DNA from: Micromussa lordhowensis
Taxonomy: Eukaryota; Cnidaria; Anthozoa; Scleractinia; Lobophylliidae
Reading direction: 5' to 3'
NCBI GenBank assembly: GCA_964020085.1
Contig: OZ026609.1
Coordinates: 4,080,697-4,144,696 of the forward strand
Length of the DNA stretch: 64,000 bases
In this document: piece by piece, positions 23,228-34,762 of the stretch
Position numbering within the stretch: position 1 is the stretch's first letter
How the letters are laid out: each line of letters opens with the position of its first letter
Notes under the pieces: generated by a model
The model's input: only the letters and a program-made list of their open reading frames with translations
Database searches by the model: none
What the model was told of the DNA's origin: nothing
Program-made: the position numbers and the translations under genes

Positions 23228-24342
23228 TATTTGTAACCAAGGCAGAAACTGTACTTTAGAAGTAAAACGACAGAAAGCGCCACTTGACTGAGTTGTCTCT
23301 GTTTATGATGAGAAGCTTTACTTTTGTAAAAATGCTCAAACAACACTTGCATTGAGTGTAGTAACGCTCGTTTGCTTATTAGCGATCTCAGCGAAGTGAA
23401 TCTCAACAATTGCAAAGCTCACCCGACGAATAGAGAGCTTGCTGTGATATTATATTATCTCCTGTAGTCAGAGTAGGACCAGTGGGAGCAATTTAGTCTT
23501 TCCAACTTTGAAGCTAGTTCAGGCAATCTTGCTTCAAGCTGTCATTAACAACTGTAGCTCCTTTCAAATACAGCTTAGCATTTCGCATTTCCATCCTCAA
23601 GCTTTGAGCTCTTTGTTTCGTAATTACCATTGGAAACGTACCCGTTTTCTTCAGCCAGAATGTGGCCGGATTCCTCTAGACTAGCAACTTTATTTTTTTG
23701 GAAGATAAAGTGTGGGTAGAAAATATTAGCTGAATGTGTCGGAAAACTAATGGATTTTTTATTATAAAACAAATAAAGAAGCCTGGACTGCGCTCTATCC
23801 TGTTTTAATATTCAATATTCGTTCACTGACTAAAATCCGCACGCGTCATTGGTTAAAATTGATCACGTGAGTTCTCGTTACCTAGAGACATGAAAGTGAC
23901 AGAGTGCGTTATTACAATAACGCATAAAAACTGTGCAGTGTTAGGGCGGGAAGCCATTGTAAGTCTATCGCTAGCAGTGAACTCAAATTGAATATTAAAA
24001 GGGTTAGAGACTGTTAGTTACACTCACAACAGTCTCTAACCCGTAAGTAAAGCACTTAGAAAGCGTTAGAGCACTCAAGAAGAAGGACAAGCGCTGTACT
24101 ACGTCTCGTGTTCCCCTCCTACACGTCTTTCGTACTCTACCGCTTCCTGCGTGCTTTACAACAGGACAGAGCACAGTCGAGGCTTCCTTATTTGTTAAAT
24201 ATTTATAAGAATATCTAGGCTGAAATTTGAGATTTTTATGGAAGATTTTAAGAATAAACCCGAGGCTGACATTTTGAAAAGAAGCTACTGTGTGCGTTAA
24301 AAATTTGTCAATAAAATGCAATGTGTTTTTCAATGAATCATA
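23228..24342. other. spacer between inverted MITEs, with one hairpin
   Basis: No gene supported. A hairpin with perfect 15-bp arms starting GGGTTAGAGACTGTT lies at 24001-24042, with a 12-base loop. The ORFs here (for example 24004-24333) show no domain. Confidence 0.4.
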
Positions 24343-24533
24343 CAGTCAACTTTCTCGTAAGCGGACACGCTCGGGAATTGGAAAAAGCGCCGGTTCGTTA
24401 GTAGAGCTGTCTGCTTACGCGAATTATTCTCATAAGAAACAAAGGGCAAAAAGGTAAAAAGGGAATTGAAAACAGTGTCCCGGTAAGTAGAGCCGTCCGC
24501 TTACGAGAGTGTCCGTTAGCGGAGAATTGAATG
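24343..24533 (-). mobile_element. pogo/Tigger-like MITE, copy 2 (inverted)
   Basis: TA-flanked, starting CAGTCAACTTTCTCG. The interior is the reverse complement of 23045-23227 (CGTAAGCGGACAC, CAATTCCC/GGGAATTG, TTAGCGGAGA). The right end has drifted (GAATTGAATG). Non-coding. Confidence 0.75.
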
Positions 24534-24792
24534 TATAACATTATCTCTAAACGGCAAAACGAGCCAAAAAATAAACAACAACAACAACAAAACAGCACTA
24601 ACCATTTGCTCGAGGCTAATAACATTTCTGCAAGAATTTATGTTCACAAGGGTATCCAGCTTGGGCCAGAAAAACAATATTCCATTACTTATATAAAACA
24701 AATGCATTGCAAGAATGCCCTCGTGATCAGTTTATCGACATGCATGTACACTTAAGGTTCGTGCATGTGATCGTGAAGAAACAATTTCGTTC

Positions 24793-25160
24793 AAGATGAT
24801 TTCCAGTCCAAACTGTGCAATTTCGAAAGTTTGCTTTGCGTTTTTTTTGTTTTGTTTCACGTAGGACATCACAAAATGTAAACATTTCGCAACTACTTAC
24901 ATGAAGTAAAAACAACCGCCATTATGGATGCGAAGCGGTTGAAGCTTTGTGCTTCGTTCTTTCTTGTGTGACTTGATGAGACAACTTCGTAGCTGTGAAA
25001 ATCAATGAAGCTGTTGGAAAAAGAATTTGAAAGGCCTCAAAGATAAGATATTTGGTTCGTAACGAATAACATCGATTTGCATTGGACTGAGTGGGAACTA
25101 ACAATGTTTATAGACATTAGGGTGCTGAGACTGCGCAGTACGGATTGGAAATCATCTTTA
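24793..25160. mobile_element. 368-bp MITE, copy B
   Basis: Ends AAGATGATTTCCAGTCC and GGATTGGAAATCATCTTT are inverted repeats. The interior matches 6962-7330 block by block (CATCACAAAATGTA, CCGCCATTATGGATGCGAAG, CTCAAAGATAAGATA). The two copies are diverged, so this is an old family. Confidence 0.7.
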
Positions 25161-26362
25161 AAAGTAACTAGACGCATATTTGCGTTCCCCTACGTTTTTT
25201 ATGGAATCATTGCCGGGTTTATCCTGTAACTGATTTCTGTCTTCGTGTTCCAGCGTTTCTCACATATATATACAGAGCTGAAAACAGCATGTGTCATCTA
25301 GTAAAATGGGGTTGATAAGCCTACACGACTCCTACCGTTCGTGACATTTGTACTTCGGTCTCTCGACCTTTTTGTTGCTTCACTCGTGTGTATGAAGGGC
25401 ACTTCATGTTGTGTTATAAAGAGGAATTTTAAGTATAGTTGAGCCGTTAGACCGTGCTATGGCAATTTTTTATAGGTCATAGGTCTGCATGATTTCCGCT
25501 GTTATCGGCATGTCGCTTCGCCGAGTTTGACATTGTTTGCAAGTACAGTATGTAGATTCTTATCACAGATATCATATTTGTCCTCGTACGCGTTTCTTCG
25601 GGGACGCCGTAGCTTTACTTTGAGAAAGCTTTACCTTAGTCTTGATACGTTCTTATTTTTCTTGCATCTACCGATCGAGCTTATGTTTCTCGAGCTCGTT
25701 GTATAGGTTTATTCCTCGGTTTTTTTTGTCCTGGTGCCACATGATTCAAATGTAGCTGCCTACACTAAAGACTTGACTGCGATTTGTCAAGCACATGCGA
25801 GTTGAGGACTTGACTGAAATTTGCCACTGAACGAAAAAAAACAACACTAACTAACTAACACTAAGTAAGACACCAGCGGATACGAAAACCGAAACCTTAA
25901 CTACAGTGAGCAAAAAGTGAATGAACACCCCACAAGCTGATAGTCCCGCCAACTCTGGTGGCAGAGGCACTAGGACTTATAGAATCGCCTAAAGTAAATG
26001 TTTTCAAATTTTCACCACAGAATTATTGGTGATCGAGGCAAGTGCTAGCCTAGACTGATTCAAATTCCTGAAGGATCTCTCCATAAATCCCCTACCGCAG
26101 ACCCAGCCCTTTGGTCCGCGCCAGCAAAATAGCTGTTTCTACCTGTTCCGCGATACTACATTCTCAGAAATATTCTTTTAGATCCCTACCTGGCTTACCA
26201 GGAAGCCACTCTCGACCTCGTCCCTCTGTGGGTGTTCAAGAACAAAATTTAATTATAAAATAATTGAGCCATTACATGCGCTCTCATTGGTCGATGGGTG
26301 TGTTTAGATGAGATTACGTAAACACGGTTGTGGCGTTTAGATTCGCGCGTACTTTTGAGAAT
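25161..26362. other. gene-free region
   Basis: No supportable gene, RNA or structured repeat seen. Confidence 0.4.
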
Positions 26363-26557
26363 TATGTTATAAAATAAAATAGAGCACTTTTTCCGTGTTT
26401 ATATAGCCTCATCTAAATACTCGGAGAGTTGAGAGAATTCTCGAAAGTTATGCAAACCCTCGACTACGTTTCGGGTTTGCATAACTGTCTCGAATTCTCT
26501 CAACCCTCCTCGTGTTTAGATGAGGCTATGTAAACACGGAAAAAGTGCTTTATTGCT
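26363..26557. repeat. palindromic MITE (about 195 bp)
   Basis: Outer arms AGCACTTTTTCCGTGTTTA and its complement near 26532-26552. Then GCCTCATCTAAATA pairs with GTTTAGATGAGGC, GAGAGTTGAGAGAATTC pairs with GAATTCTCTCAAC, and GTTATGCAAACCC pairs with GGGTTTGCATAAC around a short loop at about 26465. A diverged partial arm (GTTTAGATGAGATTACGTAA) is just upstream at 26302. Confidence 0.75.
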
Positions 26558-28930
26558 TAAATACATCTTTCGTTCTTTTGTACTTTGCATGGATTGCTTT
26601 TTTTGCTTTTTATTTTTTATCCTTTATGGTCTTTTTGGGGAGCGATATAAAGTTTGAATAGTATAGTTTTAATGCTATTAAGTTCAATGAGCCCCTCCCC
26701 CAGCTAAATAAGGTTAGGTTAAAAAGACCTACATAATAAATGAAGGGCGCGGCCATTTTAGCCTGCTATGACCATAATGTTTAGTTCCGACCAAAGTTAA
26801 TATAGGAAAATGGTTATGAGGCCTGTCCAACATCAAAAGAACAAACAAAGATGCCAGGATTTATGTTGGAAGGTCCACAACCGTGCACAATCTTGTGTTT
26901 TCCGCTATTACACTATGTATGAATTACGTAGCCAAAAACGTTTCTATTGGTAAGTTCCTCAGTACGGAGTGAACAACTTAGGAGATTTGCTGGGTTTCAT
27001 AACCATTCCCCTCTATTGTCTAAGTTCCGACAGAAAATATGGCAAAAACGGGTTGATTAATTCCGAGGAAAATTAAATGAGTCGAAGCAATTCTTTGGCG
27101 CACGGAGGGCCTTTTTATATAACGATAGATCGTTTGTTTTACTTATCATTAATATTTTACAGAACATGAATGCAACATAAGAAAAAAGTGGCTCAGAATT
27201 GATAAACCCTGAATATCTAATTTGAACCTTGTACTCGACAATATCACTGTTAGAGTAATTTTCTAAGATTTTCATCAACATTAAAGCACGGAGTTTTGAA
27301 TTTATGTAACTGCTACAGCAACTAACAAGGTGTAAATTTACATCTGGCATCGAATTGAAAACCCACTGCCTTAAAAGGCTGTAATTAGTCATGAAACCTT
27401 ATACCATCTGTGGAAGAGTCATTAAGCTCTTGCTTTTAACGCCATTTGTGGCAATTATTTGTGAAAAAAGATTTTTTTAATTCCAAAGTGCTCTAATATA
27501 TTAAAAGCTTTTAATTTTACCAGACGCGTTAGTTAATCGACTGCTTGCTTTAATTTTATCACGGCTGGAGTTTGTATACTGTATATTTCAACCCCGCAGG
27601 AAGTTAAAAACAGAACGTGTAGAGCATTTCCCGAGAGTATTGACTTCAGTTGGACCTCAGTCTCTGGGTAGGAAAAGTCATATTGCAAAAAGGTAGGAAA
27701 CTTATTTTATTGCGCCTGAAATCAGCAAGTATTTATAGGATTATTAAACTAAAGACGGACAAGTGAAATTCGCGCAGGTGAAAAACTGAACAAGGTAGTC
27801 AGGATTGTGCCATACTCTGAGAAAAAATAGACGTATTGCTTGCCCTCTATATTTTATAGTTGTATCGCCACATAGGAGGATCTCAAGCCCTATAGAATAC
27901 CTAAAGATCTATCCAAGTTTCGATATTCATGGTTTCTTCCTGTGCTATATTTTGGTATTATTTCAGGTCTTAGTATTACCAGTTCCAGTGTAAAAACTTT
28001 CGGCGACAATATTAAACTTGAACGGAGGAATAAGGGACTTGATAAGGTGCTGGAATTTCAGTTATCATGCAGTTAAATTCCGGGCGCGTTTTTTCAGCCA
28101 TTACAAAGAATTTCAGCACATTTCTTAGCTGTCATTAGATTTCTCAGATCTGCTCTCATCGATCAGTTGAAAAGCTGGTAAATTTTCGGTCGACGGCTTA
28201 AAAATTGTGACTACTCTTAGCTTAGAGGAAAATTTTCAATAAGTCCCTCCAAAGCAATATCCTACCTCGTACTTGAAGAGACAAAGCCCAATTTCGATGT
28301 TTGCAATGTTAGGCTAAAAAAAGTTGGCCGCGAGAAGGAGCTAGAAGGGTCGATAATGTTATCACTGATTATTGAAAGTTTTTTTTTCTAATTTCCATAT
28401 TTATTATATTCTAAGGCGCCGCCAAATATCCAAATAAACTGGATAAAAAAGGCGGATTCTGGGAGATAAAGAAACCCGCTTACAAGGCCTGTAGAGCTAC
28501 ACCCATCATTTAATCGTCCGGTAAAGCTTTCACATAGGGTTTGGCCATGTATTTTATCTTCATTTTATTTACTCATCGAGTACTTTCATGAGTTTTTGCT
28601 GTTTATTGTAATGCTGTGGTTGGGCACAGCCCTTGTATGTATGTAAGCATTCATCTAAAAACCGAGGCAAACTAAGTCGTATTGAACATTTAATACTTTC
28701 CGATCCGGAGTAGTCTTCATACTGTGAAACGTATTTCAGTTTAGAGTTCCATGACACGACGAAACTCCAGTGTGCGATCACTGAAATCAAACCTTACGAT
28801 AGATCAACCTCGTTAGATGTTTCCCCTTCAGCTGAAAGCTTATGAGCATGTAGAAATTCTGTGAGCTAGTGTTAACTACACGTAAACAGTACAAGATGTT
28901 CATGGCCTTTGATCTTTTTCAGTTAAAACC
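26558..28930. other. gene-free region with one weak foldback
   Basis: About 26791-27033 has loosely inverted ends (GTTCCGACCAAAG...GAAAATGGTTATGAGGCC against GGTTTCATAACCATTCCCC...AAGTTCCGAC), probably an old MITE. ORF 27057-27392 (-) shows no domain. The rest is featureless. Confidence 0.4.
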
Positions 28931-29255
28931 CTAGTGTGTGACCATTCAAACGAAAGCTATTGAGCAGTACTTTCATGTGGTACTGTTTATTATGCTGCAC
29001 AAGGTGGTTCTAACTTTTAAGTCCGTGAACGAAACACTAGTGAGTGACCATTCAAGTGAAAGCTATTGAGCAGTACTTTCATGTGGTACTGTTTATTATG
29101 CTGTACACTGAGGTGGTTAAAACTTTTAAGTCTGTGAATGAAACGCAAGTGTGTGACTATTCAAATGAAAGATATTGAGCAGTACTTTCATGTGGTACCG
29201 GGTAAAAGCTTTTAGTCCGTGAATGGAGCTCAAGTGTGTGACCATTCACATGAAG
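28931..29255 (+). repeat. tandem repeat, period about 106-109 bp
   Basis: Units start at about 28931, 29037, 29146 and 29231 with variants of AGTGTGTGACCATTCAAATG, followed by GAGCAGTACTTTCATGTGGT and a TAGTCCGTGAA-type tail (three full or nearly full units and a partial fourth; the third is shortened). No reading frame persists, so it is a minisatellite. Confidence 0.8.
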
Positions 29256-30156
29256 TCAATCAATCAATGCTTTTATTTGTGCGGCTTGCTTTCGAGTTTC
29301 AAGCATAAAATATCATCAACAAATTGCATTTGTTTCTGTCAATTTTATTATAATGGGTGGCCCTCACGTACTCAAAGAAGTAAGTAGTAAGTAGTTCTCC
29401 ATGTCAGCTGCTTGGGAGCATTGAAGGAGCGCAGCCTAACTTTGGCGGTTAAAATTTGCATACAGGACATGGTTATTGATTGAAGTATTTCGACTTCGAT
29501 TTGATCTAAATATGGTTTTGCGTGACAGAATAACATCGGAATCAGAGGGAATCAGAATTTGATGATTTCGTTGGGTAATTTCAAATTATGATTCCCTTTC
29601 TACATGTCCATGTAAGCGTTTTTCTTTTTTTCTCGATTAATCGAGTGACAACATATGAGAGCGTCTGTTCCAAAACAGCTTGAAGAAGAATAGGTTTCGC
29701 TAATCTCGTTTGTACTGCTAAGCCTCATGGCTTCCCAAAATCATTATCAAGAAACATTTAATGCATGCACTTTGTTTGCTCAAGGCAATCAATCGAAAGG
29801 CAAAAGATGGCGCACGGTTGTAGATGGCTTGTGAAACTTACACAGCTAATTAGGAACATAAAAATTATTATCATTCGATGCATTTTTTCCCTTCCTTTTC
29901 ATTGGCCGAGAGCACACCACGTGACCTGCAAATAACTAACAATATTACACACGATTTGGTTTAAAGAAATAGGTTGCTTGTGGGGTCGTGTTAACTGCCT
30001 ACAAATGATGGTCTGCTCATGCGTAGTACCGTCTAATAATATTTTGCTCATGTATAATTTAAACCACGCTCTTGTGTAAAAAATGACAGATCGCTCCCCT
30101 GAGCTGCCAGAGAGTGATTTAAATATGAAAAAAAAACTTAGTGATCGAATGACAAC
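29256..30156. other. gene-free spacer
   Basis: No gene supported. Confidence 0.35.
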
Positions 30157-30187
<31 letters not shown>

Positions 30188-30250
30188 CGTGATTTATCAG
30201 TGTCTCGTAGATCACGATATTTTGCTCAACCTTGTCCAATAATTGTTAAA
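30157..30250. repeat. foldback MITE
   Basis: Arms ACAATTATTGAACTCGG and CTTGTCCAATAATTGT at the outside; GCAAAATATCGTGAT pairs perfectly with ATCACGATATTTTGC inside. The loop is about 17 bases. The ACAATTATT terminus is shared with the palindromes at 41478 and (as ACAATTATCC) at 41184. Confidence 0.65.
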
Positions 30251-31644
30251 TATTTATTCCACATTTTTATCTGCATTAACAGTAAATATACTAGGTTTGA
30301 AGCTTTTCCGACTTTGTTGTGCGTTTTTATTCGTGATTTCAGGGGTTTTTAATGCCAAAAGTAATGGGTAGATGTGTTTAGACTTCATCTTTTTCGGTAC
30401 TGTGGATTAAGTTTTGAGGGGCTTTTCGGCCCAAATGTGGTCATCTTCGACTTTAGCAATTCCTTGTTGAAGATATGAAGGGCATTTTTTTTTTAAATGT
30501 TTGCTAAAAACTACAAAACGAAACAAAGACGCTTTCAATGTACGTACTTACATGAAGTACGTACATTGTAAATTTTCAAAGGCTTCGGATTGTTTCAGTA
30601 ATCTTCAGAGGACGTCGTGTGATTTTCGGTAATCTTCGGAAGGTTCCGGGTGATCTTCGGCAATACAACCAATAAAGTGATATATCGGTATAGCTTTTGT
30701 TAATGGATGCTAGAGTTAAAACTTGCGTATTACATTTACGGTAATAAGGTAATGGACAACAAGAAGTGGCCCTCTTTTCTTCATTTCCATCGCACGCGAT
30801 AAAATTTCGCAATGCAAATCAGCGACAGAAAAATATAGACTTCTAGTCTGGCAGGTATGTAATTTTCAGCGTCAAATTGTATCACATTCTCTGTAAGGTA
30901 CGTTATAATTATTAAATTCAGCTTTAATGTTTTAGTACATTTTTAGTTGGAATTAAATTTACCTTACGCATTTGTATTGAATTTGCAGTAAACTACATTA
31001 AGCGTTGTTATAAATGCTTAGTAGCGATGCGCGCAGCTGCCAAATGTGTTGCAAAAAACATAAAGATTGATTTGCGATGAAAAAGCCAGTGTTTGCCTAG
31101 TTGAAACAACTCGTTCGGCGATGAAAATTTTGTTCTGCTTTATCGCATGATAGATTCATTTGCGAGTTTGAATGAAACGATTCTGTCGTTCTCGTCAATG
31201 TAATCTCTTCATTCGAGATGACGGGCGTTTTGCCCATCACTGACCACTGAATGTCTAATCCTTGTTAAGAGTCAACCATAAACCGGGTTTTATCAGAACG
31301 CCTATCTCCGCCTTTTTAATAGTAACATTATTCGATTGCTGAAAACAAACGAAAGAGCACAGTACAATGAATCGAATACAATGCAAGCGCTGGGCGATGA
31401 AATGCGGCCCAATAGAGTGTGTAAATAATGTCCAGAAAATATTACAATTGCAATTTATGTTATAAATGGTGATTACACATTGAAATCACTTGAAGCATCA
31501 TAAAGGAAAAACAAACACTGCACAAGACAAATTTTGCTGTTGGCAGACAATGAAACTGACATTTGATGACAAATCCAAGATTATATACGTATGTGTGCCG
31601 GAGAACAGATTAAAGAAACGGCAAAAACATACCCAGCTTTAGAG
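30251..31644. other. gene-free region with a hairpin and repeat debris
   Basis: A hairpin with perfect 14-bp arms (CAATGTACGTACTT) is at 30536-30568. An ATCTTCGG-type patch is at 30590-30665. No exon is supported. Confidence 0.4.
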
Positions 31645-32083
31645 TGATCCGTCATAGTTTAACCTCAATTTCGCAGGTAAATTCTAGATTAGACAAAAAC
31701 GATAGTTGTTCAAACTACTTGGCTTCATGTAACCGTCTTAGTATTTATATTATTTGGTTCTCTTTTTTAATATATCTTTTTCCTTAGAAAGTCACAGACG
31801 ACACAAAGTAAATTTGTTCTATCCTCCAAAGACAATGCAAACGTTTCCGTGATGGAAGAAACTTCCATCTAATTCTTAGAGCGCTCATAGCCCAATCTCA
31901 ATTTCTTCGTAGTAAATTTTAGATAAAGCAGAACTGCTTCTTGTTCACAGCTACTTTGGTTCATGCATTGCATTCATATTTGAGGGTTAATTCCGGTGTC
32001 TTTTTTTCCCATTTTTTTCTTAGAAAAATTACAGTCGAGACAAAGTACATTTATTCCATCCTACAAAGACATACTTTTCCGTG
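31645..32083 (+). repeat. duplicated leader of the GPCR gene
   Basis: Two diverged tandem units of about 220-230 bp: unit A about 31645-31868 and unit B about 31879-32095. Both contain CTCAATTTC, a TTTTTTCYTAG splice-acceptor-like tract, then ACAAAGTA, TTCTATCCT or TTCCATCCT, CAAAGACA and TTTCCGTGATGGAAGAA. In unit B this ATG (32084) opens the receptor; in unit A (ATG at 31852) the frame closes after six codons. The acceptor-like TTTTTTTCTTAG before 32024 suggests a 5' UTR intron. Confidence 0.65.
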
Positions 32084-33133
32084 ATGGAAGAAGACGGCAA
32101 AGTCGCTTTTACGGTTATTTACGTGATACTATTTCTCGCAGCCGTTCTCGGTAACGTTTTAGTCATCTACGTGGTTCTCCATAGACCTGGAATGAAAAGT
32201 CCCACTAACCTTCTGCTGGTAAATATGGCGATAGCTGACCTTCTTTTTGCCTTGTTTATGTTCCCTTTTGCCCTTACTCGATACCATGTGAAGAGCTTGT
32301 GGTTCGGAGGACCTTTCGGAGAATTCTCCTGCCACGCCATGTTCTTTCTGTCCCATTTACCAATTGCTGGTTCTACGACGACTTTGATCTTCATAGCACT
32401 GGAGCGATTCTTTGCCATCATGTTCCCGTACAAGGTAATCAAAATTTTCCGCAAAGTCTGGATCATTACCGTGGTGATCTGGTTGAGTTCAGCCGTCCTG
32501 ATGATGCCCGTGGGCATTGCGGCGGATACCACAGAAAAGAATGGCCGAACATACTGTGATCGCGACTGGTCCGTGTTTGGAGATCCAGCGAAGGCTACAC
32601 GAACATTTTATGATACCACCTTCGTTGTCACCTATGCAGCTCCATTGCTTTTCATGGCCATCCTTTATGCCGTCATCTGCCACAAGCTCTGGACGCACCA
32701 CGCACCTGGTCGCTCGACGGCGCATGCTCAACACAACAGCATGCTCCACAAACGTCAGGTTGTCAGAATGCTCATCACTGTCGTCGTCGTGTTTGCATTG
32801 TGTTGGCTTCCTACGCATGTGCAGCACTTTTTGATAACGTATTTCCCGGAGGTTCACGCCCGCTTTTCGTTTGTCACCATGGTTACGATGAATCTGATTG
32901 GTCACACCAATCCAGCAATAAACCCTTGTCTCCTCGTGGGTCTCAATATTCGATATCGCAATGAGTTTTTCGGATTGTTCCAGGGAGCTGGAGTAAGAGT
33001 AGTGCCTATGGACACACCTCCAAGACCCGCTGAGAATGTGCCGGAACTTGGAACTCGGGAAACCGGAAGCACGTCATCGCAAGTAATTTCCACACAAAGA
33101 CCAAGAAGATTGCTGCCGGTGGCAATTCCATGA
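32084..33133 (+). CDS. rhodopsin-class GPCR, neuropeptide-receptor-like
   Basis: A single-exon reading frame of 349 residues with seven hydrophobic helices. Visible class A landmarks: N24 in TM1 (GNVLV), D52 in TM2 (NMAIADLL), W73 and C83 around extracellular loop 1, E107-R108-F109 in place of D/E-R-Y, W133 in TM4, C158 in loop 2 (partner of C83), CWLP at 240-243 in TM6, and NPCLL at 280-284 where NPxxY is usual. The tail (285-349) is proline- and Ser/Thr-rich. It should act at the plasma membrane and signal through G proteins; overall style is that of cnidarian peptide-type receptors, but the ligand cannot be told. The N-terminus is very short with no N-glycosylation site. The start is the ATG at 32084 (the GTG at 32081 is not a eukaryotic start). 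The leader is tandemly duplicated. Confidence 0.85.
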   Translation: MEEDGKVAFTVIYVILFLAAVLGNVLVIYVVLHRPGMKSPTNLLLVNMAIADLLFALFMFPFALTRYHVKSLWFGGPFGEFSCHAMFFLSHLPIAGSTTTLIFIALERFFAIMFPYKVIKIFRKVWIITVVIWLSSAVLMMPVGIAADTTEKNGRTYCDRDWSVFGDPAKATRTFYDTTFVVTYAAPLLFMAILYAVICHKLWTHHAPGRSTAHAQHNSMLHKRQVVRMLITVVVVFALCWLPTHVQHFLITYFPEVHARFSFVTMVTMNLIGHTNPAINPCLLVGLNIRYRNEFFGLFQGAGVRVVPMDTPPRPAENVPELGTRETGSTSSQVISTQRPRRLLPVAIP

Positions 33134-33600
33134 AAACTTACCGCCTGGTTGCTCTTAGAACCTTTGATGAAGGAGATGAAAGCGATGGAACCTTTTTTGT
33201 TTTTTTTGTTTTTTTTTGTTTTAATGCCACACAAATAACACTACTTACAAAGCCATATTACCTACAGTAAGATACTTAATTACATGGAATACTCTACTTG
33301 CACTACGTTACATTACGGTACTTACACTACTCTTACAATACTATAATTACACTACTTACATGCTATACTTACACCACTTACAATGCGATACTTTTATTAC
33401 CTACATTTATTTAATTTAATAACGATACTTACACGGAATAGTACTCTACTTACATAACGTTACATTACTTACAATACGGTGCTTAATACTAATCTTGCAA
33501 TATAATATTTACAGATTTTTCCTTTTTGTTTGAGCATATATATATATATACTTCTTCCTCTTTTTACAATCGTTCGCATTATTTACATTGGTATACTTAC
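33134..33600. repeat. 3' flank with degenerate TTACA-rich low-complexity sequence
   Basis: Right after the stop come T runs (33188-33222), then about 270 bp of variants of ACTACTTACATT. Two subsegments (about 33280-33340 and 33440-33490) look like diverged copies of each other (TACTCTACTT, ACGTTACATTAC, then a TACGGT block). No coding sense. A TA microsatellite is at 33536-33550. Confidence 0.6.
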
Positions 33601-34526
33601 ATCACTTACATTTTTTTCTTTCTTTTTATGAAACACTCTCCTGGGGAGCTTTTCGTTGTTCATTACAAATTATGTTAAAACCTCAAACCCCACCTTTAGC
33701 GTGAACAATTGACTGGAGCCCAACATTTTTCGCTTTGGTTGACTTCATCATAGTCTATAGAGGGGACTAGTCCACGGGGTAGGTACTCCTAGAAAAGTTG
33801 GGTGGGGATGTGCGGCCCGCTTCCCAAAACCCATGCCCTATTGAAAACCAAAATCTGTGAGTTTTCCCACTCTACTAATGACCTGACCAAAAATTTGATT
33901 CCCTTTTAAGACCTGCTCCTTAAATTAAAAACAGGTCTTAAAAGGATTGGAAAGGCTTTTGGTTTTATCGAACATGATGGAAAAATTGCTTCTTCTTAAA
34001 ACATATCCAATTCAAGACCAGAGTATAAAAACTAAAATGGTCAAAATTGATACGCTATTTATGAACAAAACGGCTACAAAACAGTACCCTTTAGGGCCGC
34101 ACATACCTCTTCAGGGCCCATATAAGGGAGTACCCCTCAGGGAGGGACGGTCATGGAGTCCAGCAAGCTACGTTTTTTGTTCTATGTTTGAGTTTGCATG
34201 TTTGGCCTTGACCGTGCACAAGACACGAATATATTAAACGGCGTCAATTACTCCTTTCTGAGCAAACTAACTCATCGACATGTTTTGGTTAATACCTTAC
34301 CCATACGTAAGCCAGGAGCGTGAACAAAAGATTGAGCACGGTGGCGTTTCATAATTAATTAAATTTTATTAATTAAATTTTATAATTATTAGTTTCTAAT
34401 TATTCCCATCTACTTTATCATCTCCCTTTTCTAAATCTGAGTCCTACATAACCTGCATGTACTCCTGCAAGCTGGAACGGGTCGAAAAGAGTTTCATCCA
34501 CTTGGGAATTACTCTCGGACTTAATG
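33601..34526. other. gene-free region
   Basis: The ORF at 33947-34237 is in repeat-like DNA (GGGTAGGTACTCC at 33778 and its loose complement GGGAGTACCCC at 34127) and carries no domain. Confidence 0.4.
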
Positions 34527-34569
34527 AAGTTAGTATGCAGTTAGTATGAAGTTAGTATGAAGTTAGTAG
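34527..34569 (+). repeat. short tandem repeat of AGTTAGTATGA
   Basis: About four units of an 11-12 base word (GAAGTTAGTAT, GCAGTTAGTAT, GAAGTTAGTAT, GAAGTTAGTAG) immediately before the foldback at 34586. Confidence 0.8.
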
Positions 34570-34585
34570 TTCGATTTAATTACAG

Positions 34586-34762
34586 GTTAACGCACTCAGC
34601 GAGTGCATTATCGGGATTTACCTGCACGAGTTCACTAACAATGAACGAGAAATTTCAATACCGCACGAGGCTTTGCGAGTGCGGTATTGAAAATTTCGAG
34701 TTTATTGTTAGTGAACGAGTGCAGGTAAATCCCGGTAATTCACGAGCAATGAGTGCGTTAAC
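34586..34762. repeat. palindromic MITE (177 bp)
   Basis: Termini GTTAACGCACTC and GAGTGCGTTAAC are exact complements. Internal arms GGGATTTACCTGCACGAG/CTCGTGCAGGTAAATCCC style pairing continues through TTCACTAACAA and GAAATTTCAATACCGCAC. The loop contains GAGGCTTTGCGAGTG. Non-coding; a transcript would fold into one long hairpin. Confidence 0.8.
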
